DNA from: Planctomycetia bacterium
GTDB taxonomy: Bacteria; Planctomycetota; Planctomycetia; Pirellulales; UBA1268
Length of the DNA stretch: 7,862 nt
Direction of reading: 5' to 3'
NCBI GenBank assembly: GCA_009919445.1
Contig: RGBY01000110.1
Coordinates: 1-7,862 of the forward strand
Made by a program: the position numbers and the translations under genes. This document shows positions 1 to 6,281 of the stretch, in pieces. Under the pieces are notes generated by a model. It saw only the letters and a list, made by a program, of their open reading frames with translations. It was not told where the DNA came from and ran no database searches. How positions within the stretch are numbered: position 1 is the first letter of the stretch; each line of letters starts with the position of its first letter.

Positions 1-1886
1 GCCGACTCTTGGTCGACGACGTTGTCGTAAATGACTGAGCCACGTTCCAGCATGGTATGGGTCGTCCAGCCGTTGAACATGGTCAATACCTGTGGCACCG
101 TCGCCGACTGCACGCCACTCTGGATGCTGTCTCGATCTCCCATGCCGAATTGGCTGAGAAAGTGGTTGGCAGGGACCGGGGTGGGGAGTTCGCTTGCCCG
201 TACAAGAATCTGATCCTTGTAGCCGGCAATCTGATAGATCTGTTTCCGATAGCCGCGGCCAAACTTGTCATTAAAGACCTGCCACTTCTCGACAAACTCG
301 TCATAGCCGACAGTAAGCATGTCAACGTCAGCAGCAGCTTTGATTTCCTCGGCCGTTGGTCGCTGGAAGGCCCATTCGTTTTTGGCAACAAGGGTCAGCA
401 TGGAGTCCCAGAGCTGCTCGGCTGTCATGCGGCGCAGGGCGGGTGCGGTGAAGAGAAAAGGCTCTGTTGAGGAAGCGTCATAGACGACAGCCTGCGACTG
501 CCAGGCATCCGTTGCGGCGATGACGCGAATGAATTCCCGGATGTCAAAGTCGAGCCGCAGGACTTCGTCCGTGAGATGCTCGAGCAACTCAGGCAGGACG
601 GGCATATTGCCTTCCTGAAACTCATCGACTGGCTCCACCAGCCCAACCCCCATCATCTTTTTCCAAAGTCGGTTGGCGATGGCACGGGCGAATTGTCGGT
701 TGTCATGCGCGGTGAGCCAGCCAGCAAACTGGGTGCGGCGATCAGACGCGGCAAATTCTTCCGGCACTTTTCCCCAGAGCACAGACGGCTGCACGACCTC
801 TTCTGGCTTTCCATTGTCATATTGGTAGTCATGCGGCAGTTTCAGATTGGTCTGCTGGAAATTGACGGCAGTGTTGTTGAGCCGAAGAAACTGAATGGCA
901 GCCACAGGGATCTCTCGGTTTTTGCGTGCCTCTTGCAGTTCTTGGAAAAGGCCTCTGGCATTGGCAGCACCAGCCTGCATGCCCATCATCTGCATGCCCA
1001 TGGCACCGCCCTTTTTCGAAGGCCCCTGAAACTGCCGGTCGCGTGTGCCTGAGGTAAGCGCGGCAAGTTCGTAGAACTCTTTTTGTGTCCAGCGGTCAAA
1101 GGGATGGTCATGGCATTGGGCACAGCCGATTTGCACACCCAGGAACACGCGGACGGTGTTGTCGACATAGGGAAGCGGCATGCCACGATCCCGCAACTGA
1201 TAGCCGACAGCGGGGTTATCCCAGAGGGTGCCGTCGGCGGTGAGCATGGCAAACACCCATTCGTCATAGGGTGTGTTTTGGGCAATCGACTGCTTCACCC
1301 AGTCCATGTACGGCTCAAAGACCAGTGTCTGTTTGTCAGGCCTTTCTTTAAGCCGGAGGATATCGGCCCAGAAATTGTAAAAGTGGCTGACGTAATCGGG
1401 GCTTGCCAGCAGTTTGTCGATGAGGTCCTGTCGTTTCGTGGACCGCTGCTGGTGGGTGAAGGAACGCACCTCTTCAAGGCGTGGAATCCGCCCACCGAGC
1501 TCCAGGTAAACCCGCCTGACAAATTGTTCATCATCAAGTGGTGTGCCTCGGGTGATGCCGAGCTGTTTCCACTCACGCTGGAGGAATGAGTCAATGGCTG
1601 CAGCAGCAGTGGCAACCGCCTCGTGTCCGGCAGCACTCGTGTCGAGAGGAGCGACGGGAAAGGCCGGTTGGGTCGATCCACCCCGGACCGCCTCAGGCAG
1701 CCGCGACGGAGGATCTTTCTGAAGGCTCGCTCGTTTCCGCGCGATTGCGGCCCGCTGCGCGGCAGATGGTGCTGCCTTGGCCGAAGAAAGCAAGCTGGCA
1801 GAGGAGGCCGTCAAAAGGCCAATCGATAAAAGGGCAACCCAGACGATGCGTCGCCAGACGGTGTGTCGTTCGTGTAAGTCCGTCAT
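1..1886 (-). CDS. DUF1549/DUF1553 (PSCyt2/PSD1) exported protein with CxxCH motif, partial at its 3' end
   Basis: The frame is open from the ATG at 1886 to the window edge, giving 628 codons without a stop; the C-terminus lies outside. Residues 1-38 look like a Sec signal peptide: basic residues (RR at 12-13), a hydrophobic stretch (IVWVALLSIGLLTASSA), then a cut near AKA/AP, so the product should be exported. A Pro/Ala-rich linker leads into a DUF1549 (PSCyt2) domain at about 95-310, with the family pattern GVQIGCAQCHDHPFDRW. C255, C258 and H259 form a CxxCH c-type haem motif. A Met-rich patch follows at 296-303. DUF1553 (PSD1) starts at about 385, with ANRLWKKMMGVGLVEPVDEF near 403-422 and a RRMTAEQLWDSM segment further on. 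The separate N-terminal PSCyt1 cytochrome domain found in many relatives is absent. Family function is unknown; in planctomycetes these genes are often followed by a DUF1501 gene, which would lie beyond base 1. Domain assignment is secure, haem attachment is inferred. Confidence 0.93.
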   Translation of the reverse strand, partial: MTDLHERHTVWRRIVWVALLSIGLLTASSASLLSSAKAAPSAAQRAAIARKRASLQKDPPSRLPEAVRGGSTQPAFPVAPLDTSAAGHEAVATAAAAIDSFLQREWKQLGITRGTPLDDEQFVRRVYLELGGRIPRLEEVRSFTHQQRSTKRQDLIDKLLASPDYVSHFYNFWADILRLKERPDKQTLVFEPYMDWVKQSIAQNTPYDEWVFAMLTADGTLWDNPAVGYQLRDRGMPLPYVDNTVRVFLGVQIGCAQCHDHPFDRWTQKEFYELAALTSGTRDRQFQGPSKKGGAMGMQMMGMQAGAANARGLFQELQEARKNREIPVAAIQFLRLNNTAVNFQQTNLKLPHDYQYDNGKPEEVVQPSVLWGKVPEEFAASDRRTQFAGWLTAHDNRQFARAIANRLWKKMMGVGLVEPVDEFQEGNMPVLPELLEHLTDEVLRLDFDIREFIRVIAATDAWQSQAVVYDASSTEPFLFTAPALRRMTAEQLWDSMLTLVAKNEWAFQRPTAEEIKAAADVDMLTVGYDEFVEKWQVFNDKFGRGYRKQIYQIAGYKDQILVRASELPTPVPANHFLSQFGMGDRDSIQSGVQSATVPQVLTMFNGWTTHTMLERGSVIYDNVVDQES

Positions 1887-1894
1887 GTCAATGA

Positions 1895-1900
1895 CTCCCC
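1895..1900 (-). promoter_or_regulatory. Shine-Dalgarno site of the DUF1549/DUF1553 gene
   Basis: On the minus strand GGGGAG lies 8 bases before the ATG at 1886. This supports that start, which also places the signal peptide exactly at the N-terminus. Confidence 0.6.
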
Positions 1901-1953
1901 AGTTTCCTTGCCTTTGTCATGTCTCGAGTACGACCGGCTCTTACAGAATCGAG

Positions 1954-1969
1954 AAAAACCTCGCGGAGG
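1954..1969 (-). terminator. Possible weak intrinsic terminator after the MalY/PatB-type gene
   Basis: Read on the minus strand, CCTC-CGC-GAGG (1969-1959) is followed directly by TTTTT (1958-1954). The stem is only 4 bp, with a possible G-T pair outside it, so termination would be weak. It lies 63 bases after the stop codon of the lyase gene and before the DUF1549/DUF1553 gene, so it could separate their transcription. Confidence 0.3.
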
Positions 1970-1979
1970 CACCGGTCAG

Positions 1980-1994
1980 GGAAAAGCTTTTTCC
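1980..1994. repeat. Short palindrome in the 1887-2031 intergenic gap
   Basis: GGAAAA-GCT-TTTTCC is a perfect 6-bp inverted repeat around a 3-base centre, which also contains AAAAGCTTTT. It lies about 95 bp upstream of the DUF1549/DUF1553 start. It could be a protein-binding site or part of a transcript-end hairpin; the sequence does not decide. No convincing -35/-10 pair was seen in the rest of this 145-bp gap. Confidence 0.3.
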
Positions 1995-2031
1995 GGCCAT
2001 AATCCCTATCTATTGAACGGTTTTGAGGCCG

Positions 2032-3213
2032 CTAGGTTCCGATTGTGCCAAATGCCTGCCGCAGCCGCCGCAGGCCCTCTGCCAGTCGGGGGGTGGGGCA
2101 GCCGAGGTTGAGCCTGAGAAAGCCCGGGCTGCCAAAGTCACGGCCATCAGATGGGCCAATCCCGGCTGCCTCGCAGGCCTGCTGGGGATCGGCTCGATCG
2201 GGTGGCTGAGCCGCCGCCCATTCCCGGCAGTCAATCCAGAAGAGGTAGGTCGCCTGCGGGGCCAGGCAGCGGATGCCGGGGAGGCCAGCAACGGCTTCGA
2301 GGGCCATCTGCCGATGGCGGCGTAACAGATGCAACAGGTCTTGCCGCCACGGGTCACCCTCTTGCCAGGCTGCCTCGGACGCGGCATAGCCCAGGGGATT
2401 GATCATCGGCACTAGCCCACCGCCGGCAGCCCGCCAGTTTTTTCGCAGGGCTTCTTCGGGCACGATTGCTGCTGCGCAGCCGAGGCCAGCGATGTTCCAG
2501 GTTTTGGATGCCGCCACAAAGGTGATGGCCCGTCGAGCAGCAGGATGGTCGAGGATCTCATCACTGATCACGGTGACACCATGCTGTTCAGCCAGATCAG
2601 CAAGCCTCATGAGTTCCTCTCGCGAGAACACCGTGCCTGTGGGGTTGTGCGGCTGGCAGAGCCAAAAGAGTTTCGTCGTTGGATTGGCCAGGCTGGCCTC
2701 GAGGGCATCCCAATCAATCAGCCAGCGGTCCTCTTCGTAGGCTGCAATCAGCGGCACCCGCACTGTTTGCCGACCAGCGAGTTTGGGCAGAAACAAAAAT
2801 GGAGGGTAGACCGGCGTGAAGCTGGCGATGCCCTCTCCGGCTGCCGCCAAGAGTCGGGCGGTGACGGCCAGACCGTTGACAACCCCTGGCACACCCATGA
2901 CCCAACTGGGTTCAATTTTCCAGTTGTGCCGCCGTTTGAGGTGGTCAGCCAGTGCTGAGGCAAACCCCGGCGTGTCGTGGGTATAGCCAAAGACGCCATG
3001 GTCGGTGCGTCGCTTGATTGCCTCTAGGACACACTCCGGTGAGCGAAAGTCCATGTCGGCGACCCAGAAGGGAATGATCTCGCGACCATGGTTATCAGAC
3101 TGGCCGGCGTACCGGTCCCACTTCTCGGCACCTGTACCGCGTCGATCGGGACAGGTGGAGAAGGCGTCAGATGGTGCAGCCGCGACGGGGGGACGGTTCG
3201 CAGGAGATGGCAT
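2032..3213 (-). CDS. MalY/PatB-type PLP-dependent C-S lyase / aminotransferase (fold type I)
   Basis: This 393-residue protein has the usual length for cytosolic MalY/PatB cystathionine beta-lyases, which cleave cystathionine or cysteine conjugates to pyruvate, ammonia and a thiol. Family signatures run in order: DRRGTGAEKWD near the N-terminus, PFWVADMDF, GVFGYT, PGVVNGLA, TPVYPPF with Y136 (cofactor-stacking Tyr), PHNPTG with N190, SDEI with D218 (pairs with the pyridine nitrogen), SKTWNIAGLG with K237 (Schiff-base Lys), and SDGRDFG...LRLNLGCP with R367 (substrate carboxylate). All catalytic residues are present. D218 and K237 are only 19 residues apart, much closer than usual, because the loop after SDEI is shortened; the reading frame is intact. 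No clear Shine-Dalgarno precedes the ATG at 3213, but it is the only ATG before the first conserved block, and an in-frame stop lies upstream at 3303-3301. It could act as a transaminase instead; the exact substrate cannot be read. It follows the baeRF-type gene after 113 bp. Confidence 0.9.
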   Translation of the reverse strand: MPSPANRPPVAAAPSDAFSTCPDRRGTGAEKWDRYAGQSDNHGREIIPFWVADMDFRSPECVLEAIKRRTDHGVFGYTHDTPGFASALADHLKRRHNWKIEPSWVMGVPGVVNGLAVTARLLAAAGEGIASFTPVYPPFLFLPKLAGRQTVRVPLIAAYEEDRWLIDWDALEASLANPTTKLFWLCQPHNPTGTVFSREELMRLADLAEQHGVTVISDEILDHPAARRAITFVAASKTWNIAGLGCAAAIVPEEALRKNWRAAGGGLVPMINPLGYAASEAAWQEGDPWRQDLLHLLRRHRQMALEAVAGLPGIRCLAPQATYLFWIDCREWAAAQPPDRADPQQACEAAGIGPSDGRDFGSPGFLRLNLGCPTPRLAEGLRRLRQAFGTIGT

Positions 3214-3284
3214 GGCACCATCGTGACGAACAGCGGCAGGGAATACCAGAGAACGATTCGTTGGTCGCGGCCGACCAGATGATT

Positions 3285-3316
3285 CTGGCAGTTGGGCAGG
3301 TCACCCCAACAGCCGG
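3285..3316 (-). terminator. Hairpin just downstream of the baeRF-type gene
   Basis: The arms GTTGGG (3291-3296) and CCCAAC (3305-3310) pair perfectly around an 8-base loop. After one A-A mismatch, GGC/GCC, a T-G wobble and a C-G pair extend the stem to 11 positions. It begins 10 bases after the stop codon of the minus-strand gene that ends at 3327. No T-run follows on the minus strand, so it is not a classical intrinsic terminator. It may be an attenuating or 3'-end-protecting hairpin. Confidence 0.35.
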
Positions 3317-3326
3317 CCGCCGCCTG

Positions 3327-4604
3327 CTAGTAGCGATAAATGGCGGCGAGGCCGGTTTCACTTGGCATGCGGGTGGCCTCCAGTGACACAATCTCACCAC
3401 CGTGGAGGAGCACCGTTTCGGCAATAGCCCCGAGTAAATCTTCGGTCCTAATCGCGGGGCTGTTCCCCGAGCGGCTCAGGTCAACCGGCGGGTCACCCTC
3501 GGCATGGATGGCTCCGGTTGAGCGATCAAGCCAGCCAGGTTCAAAACGCTGGGCTTCAACGAGAAGTGTGGCGATTCGTCCTGAGACTGCTGCCTGGGCG
3601 ATTGCGGCAGGGCTGTCTGTCGCGAGGCCACGGTCGCGGGCGAGGTGGAAGAGCCGTATCTCCCGATCAATTCGGCGGTCACGCTCGGCAGTCACGATTG
3701 GCAGCACCAGGGCCGTCAGCCCGGCTTCCGGCAGCAGATGGCCATCCTTAGGCACAAAGGTTTCCAGCAGCAGCGGGTTTTGTGAAAGCCCTCGGAAGAC
3801 CGCTGCCACGGCGGGCTGGGCGACGAGGACCAGTGGCAGACCCCCGGGCCCAGAGACGCGTTCCTGAATAACCGCATCAACATGCCGGAAAAATCGTTCC
3901 GTGTCGGCGGTGACCGCATCCTGTTTTCCACGGAAGCCACCATGAATGGCCCCGGCAGCATTCATGAGTCGCCGCATGCGGTGGGGCTGGAGCAGTTCCT
4001 CATCAATCACACTGGAACGCTGCAGGGGCTGCGCTGCGAGGTCGGCCACTCCCCGCAGTGGCACTGGCTCAAGGTCGATTGGTTCGAGTCGATCAACCGC
4101 TCCGGCAATCACACGGCTTTCATAGACGTGGGCCTCTCGGCTCGTCAGGGTGAGGATATGAAACCGGTCGATCGCGGCGGCCTGACGCAGGAGTGGGAGG
4201 GTGTAAAACCGCGTTCCTACCATCGCCAGCGGCGTGACTGGCTGGGGGAGGACAAAAGCCCGGCCCCAGCCATCAGCGGCGAATACGATCAGGCCTGCTC
4301 GGGTGTGTTCCCAGAATGTTCGGTCGGTGCCGAGTTGATGGTAAGGCCGCAAGAGCCGCTCAATTTCGGCCCGAGGGTGGGCGAGCGACAAGGCCATGTC
4401 GAGTGAGTCGACAAGGTGTGTGTAGGAGAGAAGGTCGACTCGATTTTCCGGCACGTTGCGATGAGTCGGAAGGCTGAGCGTCAGGCAAGGAGCAGGCTGC
4501 GGGAGAAGCAGGTCACGAACCGCAGCCAGTGACAGTCCGCCGAAGGCCAAACCGTTTTGGCGAGAAGGACGCGGTTTGGAAGGAAGCGTATCCTGGCGAG
4601 TCAT
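3327..4604 (-). CDS. Bacterial archaeo-eukaryotic release factor-like (baeRF) family protein
   Basis: This 425-residue protein resembles the baeRF families, bacterial relatives of archaeal/eukaryotic peptide-chain release factor eRF1 and Pelota, probably family 3. Supporting segments: PCLTLSLPTHRN near residues 39-50; TDRTFWEHTRAGLIVFAADG near 93-112; RFYTLPLL; a central IHGGFRGKQD segment (H221, D229) leading into a TADTERFFRHVD helix; LPLVLVAQ opening the next domain; and a C-terminal DLLGAIAETVLLHGG plus a final MPSETGLAAIYRY. No signal peptide or membrane segment is seen, so it should be cytosolic. The eRF1 GGQ peptidyl-hydrolysis motif is not present. By family inference it may act in ribosome rescue or RNA/translation quality control, but no activity is established. 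The start at 4604 has a good Shine-Dalgarno (GGAGG, 5-base spacer). It is the first gene of the leftward block and diverges from the plus-strand pair. The exact baeRF subfamily is uncertain. Confidence 0.75.
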   Translation of the reverse strand: MTRQDTLPSKPRPSRQNGLAFGGLSLAAVRDLLLPQPAPCLTLSLPTHRNVPENRVDLLSYTHLVDSLDMALSLAHPRAEIERLLRPYHQLGTDRTFWEHTRAGLIVFAADGWGRAFVLPQPVTPLAMVGTRFYTLPLLRQAAAIDRFHILTLTSREAHVYESRVIAGAVDRLEPIDLEPVPLRGVADLAAQPLQRSSVIDEELLQPHRMRRLMNAAGAIHGGFRGKQDAVTADTERFFRHVDAVIQERVSGPGGLPLVLVAQPAVAAVFRGLSQNPLLLETFVPKDGHLLPEAGLTALVLPIVTAERDRRIDREIRLFHLARDRGLATDSPAAIAQAAVSGRIATLLVEAQRFEPGWLDRSTGAIHAEGDPPVDLSRSGNSPAIRTEDLLGAIAETVLLHGGEIVSLEATRMPSETGLAAIYRY

Positions 4605-4609
4605 GGCAG

Positions 4610-4614
4610 CCTCC
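4610..4614 (-). promoter_or_regulatory. Shine-Dalgarno site of the baeRF-type gene
   Basis: GGAGG on the minus strand lies 5 bases before the ATG at 4604, fixing that start. Confidence 0.65.
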
Positions 4615-4851
4615 GGGGAAGTTGGGGCGGCCTTGCCAGATACATCCAGTGATCAACGCCACTGCCAGGTCGGCGGCTGAGCGGTTGCTCGGCCAATCTG
4701 CTAATCTGCGGCTTGGCCTGTCGTGACGTTGAAGGAATCGTTCGATTGTCCTGGCAAGCCGGTCAATTCCGTGGACAGACATGCTGTGAGCAAGGGGCTG
4801 GGCTGATCTGGACAGGCGGGAAAAACCAGCAAATTGCCCACGAACTCGTCA

Positions 4852-4883
4852 TGGTTTCGTTGTCACATTCGTTGGCGAAACCA
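4852..4883. repeat. 8-bp inverted repeat, possible operator
   Basis: TGGTTTCG and CGAAACCA are perfect complements separated by 16 bases, giving a half-site spacing of 24 bp (a little over two helical turns). The repeat lies about 130 bp upstream of the start at 5010, a plausible place for a regulator bound as a dimer. A hairpin in an upstream leader is the alternative. Confidence 0.35.
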
Positions 4884-5000
4884 GGCCCATTTGCCAGGCC
4901 CTCCAAGCCGGGGGTAGACTCCGCTCTCTGGGGACGGCGACTGGTTCAGGTGCACGGGTGAGATTCAGGGTTGCGCGTCCCGGCCCAACAACCAATGAAA

Positions 5001-5005
5001 GGGAG
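5001..5005 (+). promoter_or_regulatory. Shine-Dalgarno site of the NHL-like propeller gene
   Basis: The run AAAGGGAG ends 4 bases before the ATG at 5010. It favours that start over the in-frame ATG at 4995 and TTG at 4971, neither of which has a comparable site. Confidence 0.55.
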
Positions 5006-5009
5006 AGCC

Positions 5010-6281
5010 ATGAATACAGAGTTCCTCGTGCGGGTGGCTATTGGTGTGGCGCGGCTTTGGTTCTACGACGGCGAGTTGCCCCAGGCGGATCCACCACGGG
5101 TCATTGCGGAGGCACCACAGGATGAGGCTACAAGCCCCTTCCGTGAGTCTCGCCGGATTCAGGTTGCCGCTGAACATGGCGGCATCATCGGTTTTATTCC
5201 CGACGGGAAGGCCGGGCTCATTCTGCTCACCGGTGCCAATCAGCGGTACGGTGCGTATCGAGCAGGCCAGGCCTCTGGGCCCATTCCCGACCGACTGGTT
5301 TGGACCGATTCTGCTGGTGAAGAACGTCAGGCGGTTGAGTTGCCAATGTCTCCTCGTGGCCTCAGTCAAACAGACGACGGCACGGTGTATGTCGTCGGTG
5401 ACACGTCAATTGCCTGGTATTCCGCCAAAGGGGAATTGCTGGGGCAAGAGGAAGCCCCTCACTTCGTGCTGCCGGAAGAAGAATACGAAGCCTTTACCGA
5501 AGAGGCAGTTGAGCGGAGGGATCTCAGCCTCGAACAGCAAGAAATACGACTCAAGCGAGAGAAAGAAACGCTCAGTGAAATTCAAGACAAGCCAGAGGAA
5601 GAACGCACAGCTTATGAGACGAGTCGGCTGCGAAGCCTCACGCTTCAGGTAGAGAGCCAGAAACGCTATCTCGAGCAAAGACGGAACATGACGCCGCAAC
5701 AACTTTTTGATGAGGCTCTCCGTAATTCCAAACAGCTCTACCGAGTCGCTGTCTCCAAGGACCATGTTTTTCTGGTTGGCCGGGAAACCTTTGGCTATGG
5801 CTATGCCGTCTGGCGGTGTGACCGCAGCTGCCAAAACCCGGTGCAAATTATGAAAGGGCTCAGCGGGTGCTGTGGCCAGATGGATCTGCAGGTCATTGGT
5901 GACAGGCTCGCGGTGGCCGAAAACTCCCGGCATCGCGTGGTTCTGGCTGATTTTGAAGGTGAGACTGTCGCGAGTTTTGGAAGCCGTGATCGCAACGCCG
6001 CAGCTGACAGTTTCAGTGGCTGCTGTAACCCGATGAATACCTGTCGTACGCCGGACGGTGGCTTGCTGACTTCCGAATCAAATGGAGTCGTCAAGCGGTT
6101 CGCAATGGACGGCACTTTCCAAGAGATTGTTGGTAAGGCCAGTGTGCAGTCCGGCTGCAAGAACTCTTCAGTCGGAATGGCTGCCGACGGTTCACGGGTT
6201 TACTACCTCGATATCGACAAGGGCCAGCTTGTTGTTTTGAAGAAGGACGAGGTCATCCTTGCCCAGAAGGAATCGCCATGA
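5010..6281 (+). CDS. Cys-rich NHL-like beta-propeller protein with a coiled-coil segment, function unknown
   Basis: The 423-residue product starts at the ATG at 5010 (in-frame ATG at 4995 possible). Short beta-rich repeats of NHL/six-bladed-propeller type are seen at about 45-153 and 240-415, for example DDGTVYVVGD, GDRLAVAENSRHRVVLADFEG, and PDGGLLTSESNGVVKRFAMDG. Between them, residues about 154-237 are highly charged and helical (Glu/Arg/Lys/Gln-rich), a probable coiled coil interrupting the propeller. All eight cysteines lie in the C-terminal half: C270, C274, C287-C288 (SGCCGQM), C338-C339 (SGCCNPMN), C345 and C383. The paired GCC motifs suggest disulfides or metal/cofactor binding. The N-terminus has only a short hydrophobic stretch (FLVRVAIGVA) and no convincing signal-cleavage site, although the coupled partner is exported. 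Its stop overlaps the next start in ATGA, implying translational coupling. I recognise a propeller family but no characterised homologue; a periplasmic or outer-surface scaffold or binding role is inference. Confidence 0.8.
   Translation: MNTEFLVRVAIGVARLWFYDGELPQADPPRVIAEAPQDEATSPFRESRRIQVAAEHGGIIGFIPDGKAGLILLTGANQRYGAYRAGQASGPIPDRLVWTDSAGEERQAVELPMSPRGLSQTDDGTVYVVGDTSIAWYSAKGELLGQEEAPHFVLPEEEYEAFTEEAVERRDLSLEQQEIRLKREKETLSEIQDKPEEERTAYETSRLRSLTLQVESQKRYLEQRRNMTPQQLFDEALRNSKQLYRVAVSKDHVFLVGRETFGYGYAVWRCDRSCQNPVQIMKGLSGCCGQMDLQVIGDRLAVAENSRHRVVLADFEGETVASFGSRDRNAAADSFSGCCNPMNTCRTPDGGLLTSESNGVVKRFAMDGTFQEIVGKASVQSGCKNSSVGMAADGSRVYYLDIDKGQLVVLKKDEVILAQKESP

Larger units (their letters stand above)
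4605..5009. promoter_or_regulatory. Divergent intergenic region between the baeRF-type gene and the propeller gene pair
   Basis: These 405 bp separate two divergent genes and should hold both promoters. No convincing -35/-10 pair was identified. Visible elements are an inverted repeat GGCCAA/TTGGCC (4691-4696 and 4713-4718, 16-base spacer) that encloses a tandem AATCTGC pair (4695-4701 and 4703-4709), and an inverted repeat TGGTTTCG/CGAAACCA (4852-4859 and 4876-4883, also a 16-base spacer). A direct repeat CCAGGCCC follows at 4881-4888 and 4894-4901. Small open frames exist on both strands here but none has a protein-like composition or a good start. Confidence 0.5.

Noticed and set aside
576..1052. 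158-codon plus-strand open frame
   Set aside because: Antisense to the DUF1549/DUF1553 gene, through its Met-rich patch and the start of DUF1553. It is a by-product of that gene's codon bias.
1083..1589. 168-codon plus-strand open frame
   Set aside because: It lies wholly antisense to the DUF1549/DUF1553 gene, which has clear family motifs across the same bases; the plus-strand translation has no recognisable motif.
2500..2565. Frameshift or pseudogene explanation for the short loop in the MalY/PatB-type gene
   Set aside because: Conserved motifs on both sides are in the same frame, no stop occurs and all catalytic residues remain, so an in-frame length change is the simpler reading.
3340..3867. 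175-codon plus-strand open frame
   Set aside because: Ser/Arg-rich, low-complexity translation antisense to the baeRF-type gene; no motif and no start context.
4713..4961. 82-codon plus-strand open frame in the divergent region
   Set aside because: It begins with TTG without a ribosome site, and its translation looks like non-coding sequence.
4971..5009. Upstream TTG start for the NHL-like gene
   Set aside because: It has no Shine-Dalgarno and would add a Pro/Arg-containing tail. The ATG at 5010 has a good site.
5041..5652. 203-codon alternate-frame plus-strand open frame
   Set aside because: Basic, motif-free translation overlapping the NHL-like gene in another frame. I considered whether it showed a frameshift, but frame 0 gives coherent propeller sequence from about residue 20 onward.
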